DNA from: Formosa sp.
GTDB lineage: Bacteria; Bacteroidota; Bacteroidia; Flavobacteriales; Flavobacteriaceae
DNA length: 38,591 nt
NCBI GenBank assembly: GCA_018673215.1
Contig: JABHDE010000011.1
Location: forward strand, 1-38,591
Reading direction: 5' to 3'
How positions within the stretch are numbered: the first letter of the stretch is position 1; every line of letters begins with the position of its first letter. The notes under the pieces were generated by a model. That model searched no databases, was not told the origin of the DNA, and saw nothing but the letters and a program-made list of their open reading frames with translations. A program made the translations under genes and the position numbers. This document shows, piece by piece, positions 25,584 through 34,784 of the stretch.

Positions 25584-26045
25584 ATGAGAATTTATACCCT
25601 ACATAAAAAGCAAAATCTACCCATTAGTTTAGAAGAAGCTTGGGCATTTTTATCAAATCCTACGAACCTAAAGACCATTACTCCAGAGTATATGAGTTTT
25701 GATATAATATCTGGAGCTGATCGCCCCATGTACCCAGGTCAAATCATACAATATATAGTCACCCCAATTTTAGGGATTAAAACAAAATGGGTCACAGAAA
25801 TCACACAGGTAAAAGACCAACATTATTTTGTAGATGAGCAACGGTTTGGACCCTATGCGCTTTGGCATCACAAACATTTTATCAAGGAAATTGATGGAGG
25901 GGTAGAAATGGAAGATATTATTGACTATAAAGTTCCAATGGGGTGGCTAGGACAGCTTGTTCATCCGTTTATTGTGAAACCTAAATTGGAGGAAATTTTT
26001 GCTCACAGACAAAAGAAATTAACCGAATTATTTGGAACTTATTAA
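25584..26045 (+). CDS. SRPBCC (START-like) ligand-binding family protein
   Basis: A 153-residue SRPBCC-fold protein. Typical features are the opening strand IYTLHKKQNLPISLEEAWAF (3-22), then FLSNPTNLKTITPEYM, and the late KPKLEEIFAHRQKKL. Such proteins bind hydrophobic ligands, and this type often neighbours photolyase and TspO genes. It begins 2 bases after tspO and shares one base with the photolyase start (TAATG). Confidence 0.8.
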   Translation: MRIYTLHKKQNLPISLEEAWAFLSNPTNLKTITPEYMSFDIISGADRPMYPGQIIQYIVTPILGIKTKWVTEITQVKDQHYFVDEQRFGPYALWHHKHFIKEIDGGVEMEDIIDYKVPMGWLGQLVHPFIVKPKLEEIFAHRQKKLTELFGTY

Positions 26046-27352
26046 TGAAAAAAACTGTATCAATATTCTGGTTTAGAAGAGATTTAAGATTGCACGATAA
26101 TCATGGATTATATGAAGCTTTAAACAACAAAGAGGCTGTACTTCCTATTTTTATTTTTGATCCTTCTATATTAGATTCCTTGCCTAAAAATGATGCTAGA
26201 GTTGCGTTTATTCATGAACAGCTTAAATCAATTCATACGAGCTTAGAACATCATGGTAGTGGACTTTCTGTTTATCACGGAACACCTAAAAAAATATTTG
26301 AACAACTTGTAAATCAATACGATGTAAAAACGGTGTATTGCAATCGCGATTATGAACCCTATGCCCTATCACGAGATCAAAGCATCTCAGATTTATTAAA
26401 TTCAAAGTTCATCAAACTAAAATCAAAAAAAGATCAAGTGATTTTTGAACAAGATGAAATAACTAAAGATGATGGTCTCCCTTATAAGGTCTATACCCCT
26501 TTTTCAAAAAAATGGTTAGCCGCTTTCAATACCGATCATTGCAACACATTTAACTCAAAAAAATCACTGAGTAATACTTACAAATCAAATTCATTTCCTT
26601 GGATAGATTTGAATTCTATGGGGTTTGAACCAAACCCTATTAAAATCGCACCTTACAACATAAAAAGCGATATCATTGAAAATTATGAATCAACACGAAA
26701 TTTTCCTGCGATTGATGGAACCTCAAAATTAGGTCCTCACTTACGTTTTGGAACAGTAAGCGTTAGAGAAGTTGTATCAAAAGCCATTCAACATACCAAC
26801 ATCACCTTTTTAAAGGAGTTGATTTGGCGTGAATTTTTTATGCAAATTCTATGGCATTTCCCTCATACCGTCACCAAGAGTTTCAAGCCTCAATACGATG
26901 CAATTCAATGGCGTAATGACCCTAAAGAATATAAAAAATGGTGTGATGGAAACACAGGGTATCCTCTTGTAGACGCGGGAATGAGAGAACTAAATCAAAC
27001 AGGGTTTATGCACAACCGAGTACGTATGCTGGTAGGTAGTTTTTTGTGTAAACATCTTTTGATAGATTGGCGTTTAGGAGAAGCCTATTTTGCCGAAAAA
27101 CTTCATGATTTTGAACTTTCGAGCAACGTGAGTAATTGGCAATGGGTAGCGGGTTGTGGCGTGGATGCAGCTCCGTATTTTAGAATTTTTAATCCTACAA
27201 CCCAGGTTACTAATTTTGATAAAGAGCATGAATACATTAAAAAATGGGTTCCTGAATATCAGGAATTAACCTATCCAAAGCCTATGGTAGATCATAAATT
27301 TGCTAGAGAGCGTTGTCTTTCGACTTATAAGAAGGCCTTAGGAAAAAACTAA
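26045..27352 (+). CDS. phr: class I-type deoxyribodipyrimidine photolyase/cryptochrome
   Basis: A 435-residue flavoprotein. The N-terminal antenna domain begins with IFWFRRDLRLHDNHGL (7-22). The C-terminal FAD domain holds MHNRVRMLVGSFLCKHL and FELSSNVSNWQWVAGCG, the region of the class I CPD photolyase signatures. It uses blue light to split cyclobutane pyrimidine dimers. It is the last gene of the cluster. Its stop codon overlaps the stop of the convergent PhnA-like gene by 4 bases, leaving no room for a spacer terminator. Confidence 0.93.
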   Translation: MKKTVSIFWFRRDLRLHDNHGLYEALNNKEAVLPIFIFDPSILDSLPKNDARVAFIHEQLKSIHTSLEHHGSGLSVYHGTPKKIFEQLVNQYDVKTVYCNRDYEPYALSRDQSISDLLNSKFIKLKSKKDQVIFEQDEITKDDGLPYKVYTPFSKKWLAAFNTDHCNTFNSKKSLSNTYKSNSFPWIDLNSMGFEPNPIKIAPYNIKSDIIENYESTRNFPAIDGTSKLGPHLRFGTVSVREVVSKAIQHTNITFLKELIWREFFMQILWHFPHTVTKSFKPQYDAIQWRNDPKEYKKWCDGNTGYPLVDAGMRELNQTGFMHNRVRMLVGSFLCKHLLIDWRLGEAYFAEKLHDFELSSNVSNWQWVAGCGVDAAPYFRIFNPTTQVTNFDKEHEYIKKWVPEYQELTYPKPMVDHKFARERCLSTYKKALGKN

Positions 27353-27927
27353 AGTTTCTTTACAAATTGGGTGATAATTACAATCTGCTTACCATCGATT
27401 TTCCCTTCAATATAAGTTTCATTCTCATGGTCCAAAGAGATCCTTCGGACAGCTGTACCTTGCTTAGCAATCATACTAGATCCTTTGACTTTTAAATCTT
27501 TAATTAAAACTACATTATCGCCAGCTTGTAAAACAACCCCATTAACATCTCTGTGAACTACTTTATTTGCCTCTTCCACACCATCTCCAAGAGCTTTAGC
27601 CCATTCTAATGGTTCTTCATCTAGATACATCATATCTAATAAACCCTGAGACCAACCCGCCGATAATACACGATTAAGCATGCGCCACGCCATGACTTGA
27701 ACCGGAAGATGCTCACTCCACATACTGTCATTTAGACAACGCCAATAGTTTGGATTTAATAAGTCGGAATTTTCGATCTGTGAAATACAAGTTTCACACG
27801 CATAGATACTGTCGGAAATATTTACTTTTACTGAAGGTTGAACTGTGTAGATGGTTAGATTTACGGTAGATTTACAAAGTTCACAACTGTGTTGACTACG
27901 CTCTTGGAGAACCTTTTCTAAATTCAT
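27349..27927 (-). CDS. PhnA/YjdM-like zinc-ribbon protein
   Basis: A 192-residue protein. The N-terminus has a zinc ribbon formed by C15/C18 and C44/C47. The C-terminal third carries the PhnA domain (RDVNGVVLQAGDNVVLIKDL, then VKGSSMIAKQGTAVRRI). Despite the old name it has no shown role in phosphonate use. It is convergent with phr and lies 50 bases downstream of murA, so it may be read from murA transcripts. Confidence 0.85.
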   Translation of the reverse strand: MNLEKVLQERSQHSCELCKSTVNLTIYTVQPSVKVNISDSIYACETCISQIENSDLLNPNYWRCLNDSMWSEHLPVQVMAWRMLNRVLSAGWSQGLLDMMYLDEEPLEWAKALGDGVEEANKVVHRDVNGVVLQAGDNVVLIKDLKVKGSSMIAKQGTAVRRISLDHENETYIEGKIDGKQIVIITQFVKKL

Positions 27928-27977
27928 AGTATTTAATTCCTTAATTATTTGGAAAAATCTAGTTTAAGATGTCTACT

Positions 27978-29291
27978 TTACAATTCGACTCGTTCAATTT
28001 TTGCACCAATTGCGCGTAAACGGTCGTCTATGTTTTCATACCCTCGATCAATTTGTTCAATATTATGAATCGTAGAAGTTCCTTTGGCAGAAAGTGCTGC
28101 GATTAATAAGGAAACCCCTGCTCTAATATCTGGAGAAGTCATGGTTGTAGCTTTTAGACTTGATGTAAAATCATGTCCAATTACTGAGGCACGGTGGGGA
28201 TCACAAAGAATGATTTTTGCACCCATATCAATTAATTTATCGACAAAGAATAAACGGCTTTCAAACATTTTTTGATGGATCAACACACTCCCTCTCGCTT
28301 GAGTCGCAACAACAAGGATAATACTTAATAAATCGGGGGTAAACCCAGGCCATGGCGCATCTGAAATAGTCAATATTGAGCCATCTATATAATTTTGAAT
28401 TTCATAACCATTTATATGCGCAGGAATAAAAATATCGTCCCCTTTTCTTTCAATGGTAATTCCTAGTTTTCGAAATACATTTGGAATCACTCCCAAATCA
28501 TCCCAACTTACATTTTTTATAGTTAGTTCACTTTTTGTCATAGCCGCCAATCCAATCCAACTGCCAATTTCAATCATGTCTGGTAACATAGTATGCTCGG
28601 TTCCTCCTAGGGCTTTAACACCATCAATAGTTAACATATTTGAACCTATTCCGGAAATCTTTGCGCCCATTCTATTGAGCATTTTACAGAGTTGCTGCAA
28701 ATAAGGCTCACACGCAGCATTATATATGGTTGTTGTCCCTGTGGCTAAGACTGCTGCCATTACAATATTAGCAGTACCTGTTACCGATGCTTCATCCAAT
28801 AACATATATGTTCCTTTTAACTCTTTTGCCTCTACACCATAAAAATGATCTTCGCGATTGTATCTGAAATTAGCTCCTAACTTAATAAAACCTTCGAAAT
28901 GAGTATCTAAACGTCTGCGACCAATTTTATCGCCCCCTGGCTTAGGAATATATCCTTTTCCAAATCGAGCAAGAAGTGGTCCTACAATCATGATTGAACC
29001 TCTTAATCCACGACCGTCTTTCTTAAATGCTTCTGTTTCTAAATACTCTAAATTGATTTCATCAGCCTGAAAAGAATAACTGCCTTTGGCTAACTTAATA
29101 ACTTTTACTCCAAGCTTACCCAATAAAATAATAAGTTTATTGACATCAATTATATCCGGAATATTGTGTATGGTAATTTTTTCTGGGGATAATATAACAG
29201 CACACAAAATTTGAAGTGCTTCGTTTTTGGCGCCTTGTGGTTGAATCGCTCCTTTCAATTGGTGTCCACCTTCAATTTTAAAAGTTTTCAA
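27978..29291 (-). CDS. murA: UDP-N-acetylglucosamine 1-carboxyvinyltransferase (MurA)
   Basis: A 437-residue EPSP-synthase-fold enzyme for the first committed step of peptidoglycan precursor synthesis. Substrate residues K22 and N23 lie in QGAKNEAL. The active-site loop reads KPGGDKIGRRRLD (117-129), so the usual catalytic cysteine is replaced by aspartate (D121). The same Cys-to-Asp change is known to make MurA of Mycobacterium, Chlamydia and Borrelia insensitive to fosfomycin. It follows DUF4290 by 55 bases on the same strand, a pairing frequent in Bacteroidota. Confidence 0.95.
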   Translation of the reverse strand: MKTFKIEGGHQLKGAIQPQGAKNEALQILCAVILSPEKITIHNIPDIIDVNKLIILLGKLGVKVIKLAKGSYSFQADEINLEYLETEAFKKDGRGLRGSIMIVGPLLARFGKGYIPKPGGDKIGRRRLDTHFEGFIKLGANFRYNREDHFYGVEAKELKGTYMLLDEASVTGTANIVMAAVLATGTTTIYNAACEPYLQQLCKMLNRMGAKISGIGSNMLTIDGVKALGGTEHTMLPDMIEIGSWIGLAAMTKSELTIKNVSWDDLGVIPNVFRKLGITIERKGDDIFIPAHINGYEIQNYIDGSILTISDAPWPGFTPDLLSIILVVATQARGSVLIHQKMFESRLFFVDKLIDMGAKIILCDPHRASVIGHDFTSSLKATTMTSPDIRAGVSLLIAALSAKGTSTIHNIEQIDRGYENIDDRLRAIGAKIERVEL

Positions 29292-29346
29292 TATGTGGTA
29301 ATTTAAATGAGTAGTGTGTTTTGTAAAGTTCTATTTGATCTTAATA

Positions 29347-29997
29347 CTAATACCGTTTTCTATTTCTTTGGTGATGGTTCTTTTTTGATGGCTTCTTTTG
29401 ACTAGCAAATTTGCGTTGAACTTTTAATAAACTTGAAACTTCACTTAAGGCTTCTGTACTGTTACGCAAATCAATTTTCCCTACTGAAAGTTCAAAAAGA
29501 TGACCATAAATAACAGCGTCTTCAACCGTATCTTTATTCCAATTTAGAAATGATTTTTTCATGTGATTAGCGATGGTGTATTCCAATCCATCTTTCATCT
29601 CTCCTGGTTCCCATGTATTGGCTACGTCAATCATTGTTTTTATATTGTTTCCATAAAAACGGTATTTAGGAAAATTCTGAGGATATTTTAACGGTTCTGG
29701 ACGGATGCTCAACATTTCTTCAGTGGGCTTATCAAAAGGAGAATCAGCATCCAGTTTTAAATCAGACATGATAAATAATTGGTCCCAAAGTTTATGTTGA
29801 AAATCAGGAACATCACGTAAATGAGGTTGCATATTTCCCATCACAGAAATAATAGCTTTAGCTAAGCGATTGCGTTCTTCTTTTGAATCTTGAGCCACAG
29901 CATAGTTGATCATTTTTTGTAAATGTCTTCCATATTCAGGGATGATTAAGTGTTCTCGTTCAGTATTATATTCTAGTTGATCTGTTAACGCTGTCAT
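29347..29997 (-). CDS. DUF4290 family protein
   Basis: A 216-residue soluble protein of the DUF4290 family. It opens with LEYNTEREHLIIPEYGRHLQ (8-27) and has YPQNFPKYRFYGNNIKTMI at mid-length. The extreme C-terminus is a basic, low-complexity tail (KKPSKKNHHQRNRKRY), possibly for nucleic-acid or ribosome contact. It precedes murA. The function is unknown. Confidence 0.85.
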   Translation of the reverse strand: MTALTDQLEYNTEREHLIIPEYGRHLQKMINYAVAQDSKEERNRLAKAIISVMGNMQPHLRDVPDFQHKLWDQLFIMSDLKLDADSPFDKPTEEMLSIRPEPLKYPQNFPKYRFYGNNIKTMIDVANTWEPGEMKDGLEYTIANHMKKSFLNWNKDTVEDAVIYGHLFELSVGKIDLRNSTEALSEVSSLLKVQRKFASQKKPSKKNHHQRNRKRY

Positions 29998-30093
29998 GTA
30001 TGCGATCTTTTATTTTAAATTAAAGTGTTTGCAAAATACAAAAAAATAATGTGAGTCTAATGGTATTTTATAAGATGCTTAAAAGTCCTGTTT

Positions 30094-30387
30094 TTAGAGT
30101 GAGATAACACCTTCCACTTGAACTCCAACTTCTTTATATTTCTGTATAACCACTTCAGAACTGTTCATTACAACATTAATAGAAATACTTGTATAATTTC
30201 CATTTTTTGAAGTATTAGTTTTTATAACTGCACCCATATTATCAAATATCCCTTCAATAGTATTAATTTTGATAGGATCCGATTTAATAATAAACTTATA
30301 TAAATACTCGGAAGGCCAAACAGAAGTGTCCTGTAGCTTCTCTTTTAAATTATTATAAAATTCTTCTGGGTTTATAGATTTATCCAT
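30094..30387 (-). CDS. DUF493 family protein
   Basis: A 97-residue alpha/beta protein with the DUF493 pattern: FYNNLKEKLQDTSVWPSEYL (11-30), then FIIKSD and the central GNYTSISINVVMNSSEVVI strand region. It is a probable small ligand-binding or regulatory fold (ACT-like), of unknown role. It is divergent from the NTPase gene across a 90-base gap. Confidence 0.85.
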   Translation of the reverse strand: MDKSINPEEFYNNLKEKLQDTSVWPSEYLYKFIIKSDPIKINTIEGIFDNMGAVIKTNTSKNGNYTSISINVVMNSSEVVIQKYKEVGVQVEGVISL

Positions 30388-30405
30388 TGTTTAATGCTAA
30401 GTGTA

Positions 30406-30413
30406 CAAATATA
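30406..30413 (-). promoter_or_regulatory. candidate -7 box for the DUF493 gene (TATATTTG on minus)
   Basis: The minus strand reads TATATTTG, an exact TAnnTTTG match, 18 bases before the DUF493 start codon. No clear TTTG is found at the -33 distance. Confidence 0.45.
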
Positions 30414-30477
30414 CATTATATCTGATTTTTTATTTCCCTTTTAAATCACGAATTTTACAAGAAATATAGAAAACAAC

Positions 30478-31023
30478 TTGAAAACTCAAAAGATTGTACT
30501 TATTGGAGGGCCAGGTACTGGTAAAACAACCTTAATCAATGCTCTAAAAATAAAAGGTTATAATTGTATGGAAGAAATTTCAAGACAAGTTACCCTAAAA
30601 GCGCAAGAAAAAGGAATCGAACAATTATTTTTGGAAGATCCTTTATTGTTTAGCGAGCATCTTTTACTTGGACGTCAAAAACAATTTTTAGAAGCAAATG
30701 CACTTGAAGGTGGATTCGTATTTTTTGATCGTGGGATTCCTGATGTAGTTGCCTATTTAGATTATTTAAAAACCAGTTACCCAAACACATTTAAAACCAT
30801 TTGCAGTCAACATATCTACGATAAAATCTTTATTTTAAAACCTTGGAAAGCTATTTACAAGCAAGACAACGAACGTTACGAAACGTTTGAACAAGCGTTG
30901 ATCCTTCACGATTTTCTGGTTAAAACCTACACAGACTACGGATATACTATAATCGACACTCCTTTTGGGACAGTTGAAGAACGCCTCGATTTTATTTTAA
31001 ATCATTTAAACAAAAGTGAATGA
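30478..31023 (+). CDS. P-loop NTPase (AAA_28/NadR-kinase-like), TTG start
   Basis: A 181-residue nucleotide-binding protein. Walker A is GGPGTGKTT (10-18). A DRGIPDVVAYL segment (about 84-94) resembles the acid motif of small-molecule kinases such as the NadR C-terminal domain. TTG is taken as the start because the P-loop begins only nine residues later and no ATG lies between. It overlaps recQ by 4 bases, so it heads the recQ-fmt unit. The substrate is unknown. Confidence 0.85.
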   Translation: MKTQKIVLIGGPGTGKTTLINALKIKGYNCMEEISRQVTLKAQEKGIEQLFLEDPLLFSEHLLLGRQKQFLEANALEGGFVFFDRGIPDVVAYLDYLKTSYPNTFKTICSQHIYDKIFILKPWKAIYKQDNERYETFEQALILHDFLVKTYTDYGYTIIDTPFGTVEERLDFILNHLNKSE

Positions 31024-32918
31024 AGTATCCAATTGAAATATTGGAACACTATTGGAAATTTTCTGAGTTTAAATCACAGCAAGAAGAAATTATTGAAGCG
31101 GTTTTAGCTAATGAAGACTGCATAGCACTTTTACCAACAGGTGGCGGGAAGTCGATTTGTTTTCAAATACCAGCACTTATAAAAGAAGGTATTTGCATTG
31201 TGGTTTCTCCCCTCATAGCATTGATGCAAGATCAGGTGAATACTTTGAAATCAAAAGGCATTAAAGCAATGGCTCTTAGCAGTGGATTTAGTTACGAAGA
31301 TATCGATCGGATGTTGGATAATTGTATTTACGGAAACTATAAATTCCTCTATCTTTCACCCGAACGTTTGCAACAAGATTTAGTACAAGAACGTATCAAA
31401 CAAATGAAAGTCAATCTAATTGCAGTCGACGAAGCCCATTGCATCAGTCAATGGGGACATGATTTTAGACCAGCATACAGAGACATAAAAGTGTTGAGAA
31501 CCCTCCACCCTACTGTAAATGTGATTGGATTAACTGCTTCAGCAACTGCCATGGTTGTAAATGACATAAGCAATCAATTAGATTGTATCGACCCTAAAAT
31601 TTTCAAAACCTCTTTTCATCGCCCCAATCTGGCCTATTTATCCTTAGATTGTGAAGATAAATATTTCAAAACTGTTCAGATTCTAAAAAAATATACTGGC
31701 AGCTCCATCATCTACGTAAGAAACAGAAAAGCAACACTCGAAATTTCAGGGTACTTAAACAACATAGGAATTACAAGTGGGTACTATCATGGGGGATTAA
31801 GTGTCAAGGAAAAAGATACTCAATTTGAGACTTGGATTTCAAATCAAAATCAAGTGATGGTAGCAACAAACGCCTTCGGGATGGGAATTGACAAAGCCAA
31901 CGTACAAACCGTTATTCATCACAATTTACCAGAGAGTTTAGAAAGCTATTATCAAGAAGCAGGACGAGCAGGAAGAAATAACGATAACGCTTATGCAGTA
32001 ATTCTGCAAAACACCGCTGATGAACAGAGCTCTAAAAATCAATTCCTCAACAGCCAACCCGACACTACATACTTAAAAAAAATCTATAAACGGTTGTGTA
32101 ATTATTTTCAAATTTCTTACGGAGAAGGAGTTGATACGGTTCGCAACTTTAATTTTAAATTATTTTGCAATACCTATAATTTGCCTTCAATCTTAACGTA
32201 TAATGGTCTTAAAATCTTAGACAGAACTAGTATCATTTCAATGGAAGAACAGTTTAAGAACACCGCCTTTTTACAAATCGTTATTGGAAACACAGCCTTG
32301 TTTAATTACCTTGAAAAACATCCAAAACAAGCTCTTATAATTAAGGTAATATTAAGAAGTCACGAAGGGGTGTTTGATCATTCTACTGAAATTTTTACAC
32401 AGACCATCGCAAAAAAAACAAACCTTTCTGAAGACGAAGTCATATTGCATTTAAACGCTTTAGATAAAGCACAAATAATTCAATTTGAATCATCAAAAAC
32501 TGATGCCCAAATCACTTTTATTGAACCAAGAGAAGACGACAAAACAATTCATAGAATATCAAAAATCGTTTCACAACAACAGGAATTAAAAAAAGTTCAA
32601 CTCCAGTCGGTATTTAATTATATTAAAAACGATGGTGTTTGTAAAAGCCAGAAATTACTAACTTACTTTGAAGAAACAGATTCTAAACCCTGTGGAATTT
32701 GTTCGAGTTGTTTGAAGCAAACCAAACATAGTTCATTTTCTGAAGACGATTTGAAAACAATCTTAACTTTACTAGAAAAAGGGGCTCTCACTTCCAGAAA
32801 ACTGGAAGCACTTTCTCACTTTAACCAAAAAAAAATAACTACTGTAATTACCAACCTTTTAGAAAGAGAATTGATAGAATTAACAAAAAGAAACACATAC
32901 ATACTCAAAACGTCATGA
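31020..32918 (+). CDS. recQ: RecQ-family ATP-dependent DNA helicase
   Basis: A 632-residue superfamily 2 helicase. Walker A PTGGGKS (39-45), VDEAHCISQWGHDFR (136-150), SATA and QEAGRAGRN (312-320) mark the core. The zinc module has the E. coli RecQ spacing (C541, then C558, C561, C564). However, it lies about 160 residues later than in E. coli RecQ, with an extra helical stretch from about 340 to 510. No HRDC domain is evident at the C-terminus. The start overlaps the preceding NTPase gene, and the end overlaps fmt by 4 bases. Confidence 0.92.
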   Translation: MKYPIEILEHYWKFSEFKSQQEEIIEAVLANEDCIALLPTGGGKSICFQIPALIKEGICIVVSPLIALMQDQVNTLKSKGIKAMALSSGFSYEDIDRMLDNCIYGNYKFLYLSPERLQQDLVQERIKQMKVNLIAVDEAHCISQWGHDFRPAYRDIKVLRTLHPTVNVIGLTASATAMVVNDISNQLDCIDPKIFKTSFHRPNLAYLSLDCEDKYFKTVQILKKYTGSSIIYVRNRKATLEISGYLNNIGITSGYYHGGLSVKEKDTQFETWISNQNQVMVATNAFGMGIDKANVQTVIHHNLPESLESYYQEAGRAGRNNDNAYAVILQNTADEQSSKNQFLNSQPDTTYLKKIYKRLCNYFQISYGEGVDTVRNFNFKLFCNTYNLPSILTYNGLKILDRTSIISMEEQFKNTAFLQIVIGNTALFNYLEKHPKQALIIKVILRSHEGVFDHSTEIFTQTIAKKTNLSEDEVILHLNALDKAQIIQFESSKTDAQITFIEPREDDKTIHRISKIVSQQQELKKVQLQSVFNYIKNDGVCKSQKLLTYFEETDSKPCGICSSCLKQTKHSSFSEDDLKTILTLLEKGALTSRKLEALSHFNQKKITTVITNLLERELIELTKRNTYILKTS

Positions 32919-33865
32919 CACAAGAAAATATTCGTATTGTATTTATGGGCACTCCTGAATTTGCGGTGACTGTATTAGATGGGCTTTTAAAACACAATTA
33001 TACGATTGCTGGGGTTATTACTGCACCTGATCGTCCAGCAGGTCGTGGCCAAAAAATTCATGAATCTGCGGTAAAAGCATACTCAAAATCTAAAGGATTA
33101 ACTTTTTTGCAACCAAACAACTTAAAAGACGAAACTTTTTTAACAGATTTAAAAGCCTTAAATGCCAACCTTCAAATTGTAGTCGCTTTTAGGATGCTAC
33201 CAAAAGTTGTGTGGCAAATGCCCGTATTAGGAACTTTTAATTTACACGCTTCTTTACTCCCGGACTATCGAGGAGCAGCCCCTATTAATTGGGCAATTAT
33301 AAACGGCGAAAAAGAAACGGGTGTCACTACCTTTTTTATCGATGATAAAATAGATACTGGGGCGGTAATCATGCAATCTAAAATTGAGATCAGTGCGACC
33401 GAAAATGCAGGTGAATTACATGACAAATTAATGCATTTAGGGAGTGATCTAGTCATAAAAACCATTCAAATTATAGAAAGTGGAAACATAAAAACAACGA
33501 TTCAGCCAATTAAAGAAACTAAAACCGCATACAAATTAAATAAGGACAATTGTAAAATTGATTGGAGTTCTTCCTTAAAGACTATTTACAATATGGTTCG
33601 AGGACTTTACCCTTATCCATCGGCATGGGGCCTTTTATCTAATGGGGATGAGCTTTTAAATATCAAATTGTATGAAGTTTTGGAACATCCGGAATCTCAC
33701 GAACACAAGAATGGGCACCTCATTGTATCAAATAAAGCTATTAAAGTTGCCGTAAATGGGGGCTACATAGAACTGGTCAGCTTCAAATTCCCCGGAAAAA
33801 GACAAATGGATGCAGTATCCTTTTTAAATGGATTTACCTTTCACGAAAATGCACGAATGCTATAA
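32915..33865 (+). CDS. fmt: methionyl-tRNA formyltransferase
   Basis: A 316-residue enzyme that formylates initiator Met-tRNA. The N-terminal domain has FMGTPEFAV (10-18) and ITAPDRPAGRG (35-45). Catalytic residues are N109 and H111 (NLHASLLPDYRGAAPI) and D147 (KIDTG). The C-terminal OB domain begins near residue 205. Its 4-base overlap with recQ indicates coupling, and the HU gene follows after 15 bases. Confidence 0.95.
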   Translation: MTQENIRIVFMGTPEFAVTVLDGLLKHNYTIAGVITAPDRPAGRGQKIHESAVKAYSKSKGLTFLQPNNLKDETFLTDLKALNANLQIVVAFRMLPKVVWQMPVLGTFNLHASLLPDYRGAAPINWAIINGEKETGVTTFFIDDKIDTGAVIMQSKIEISATENAGELHDKLMHLGSDLVIKTIQIIESGNIKTTIQPIKETKTAYKLNKDNCKIDWSSSLKTIYNMVRGLYPYPSAWGLLSNGDELLNIKLYEVLEHPESHEHKNGHLIVSNKAIKVAVNGGYIELVSFKFPGKRQMDAVSFLNGFTFHENARML

Positions 33866-33880
33866 AACTAAGCCAAAAGA

Positions 33881-34156
33881 ATGAAAAAAAACAACCTAGT
33901 AGAGCACATGGCAATCTGTGCTGGAATTTCAAAAGTATCGGCTCAAATAGCCTTGGAAGCGTTCTTAGAGGCTACCTCTAAGTCGCTTCAAAACGGAAAC
34001 AAAGTTTCACTGACAGGATTTGGGACTTGGTCTGTATATGAGCGCTCAGCACGCATAGGAAGAAATCCTAAAACAAATGAACCATTAGCAATTACAGCAA
34101 AAAATACTGTAAAATTTAAGGCAAGTTCCCAATTATTAGACAAACTTCAGTCTTAA
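33881..34156 (+). CDS. HU-family DNA-binding protein
   Basis: A 91-residue HU/IHF-type nucleoid protein. The signature arm region reads GTWSVYERSARIGRNPKTNE (about 48-67), including the proline that bends DNA (RNP). Full length for the family. It is the last gene of the NTPase-recQ-fmt run. Confidence 0.93.
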   Translation: MKKNNLVEHMAICAGISKVSAQIALEAFLEATSKSLQNGNKVSLTGFGTWSVYERSARIGRNPKTNEPLAITAKNTVKFKASSQLLDKLQS

Positions 34157-34223
34157 CAATCTAGATAGAATTTTTAAGTGTAAAATATATTACCTATATT
34201 TAGTAGATAATTTAGAACTAGAG

Positions 34224-34784
34224 ATGTCAAATATCTATTTAAAAAAAGGCCACTTACTAATTGCAGAACCCTCTATTATTGGCGATATGTCGTTCAATAG
34301 ATCAATTATTATTATTGCCGATCATAACAACGATGGTTCTATTGGTTTTATTTTAAACAAGCCACTAGATTTTACACTTCAAGATTTGATTCCTGAAATT
34401 GAAATTCCGTTCAAAGTATATAATGGAGGACCTGTTGAGCAAGATAATCTTTATTATATCCATAAAATACCAACTCTAATTCCCGATAGCATTGAAATTT
34501 CTCAGGGATTGTATTGGGGTGGGAATTTTGAAAAAGTTACTAAACTGATTCAACAAAATAAATTAGATTCTAATGACATTCGGTTTTTTCTAGGTTATTC
34601 TGGATGGGAAACCAATCAATTAACCTCAGAATTATTAGCCCATACATGGATTCTATCTGAAAACAATCATCACAAAACGATTATTGAAAAAGTGAATACG
34701 AGTTTTTGGAAAGAAAAAATGTTGGAACTTGGTGGCGATTATAGCATCTGGTCTAACGCCCCTGAAAATCCTGCATACAATTAA
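34224..34784 (+). CDS. YqgE/AlgH family protein
   Basis: A 186-residue protein of the UPF0301 (YqgE/AlgH) family. It starts KKGHLLIAEPSIIGDMSFNR (7-26), contains GSIGFILNKP (about 36-45) and FFLGYSGWETNQL. Its function is poorly defined. The stop codon overlaps that of the convergent aminotransferase gene by 4 bases (TTAA). Confidence 0.9.
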   Translation: MSNIYLKKGHLLIAEPSIIGDMSFNRSIIIIADHNNDGSIGFILNKPLDFTLQDLIPEIEIPFKVYNGGPVEQDNLYYIHKIPTLIPDSIEISQGLYWGGNFEKVTKLIQQNKLDSNDIRFFLGYSGWETNQLTSELLAHTWILSENNHHKTIIEKVNTSFWKEKMLELGGDYSIWSNAPENPAYN

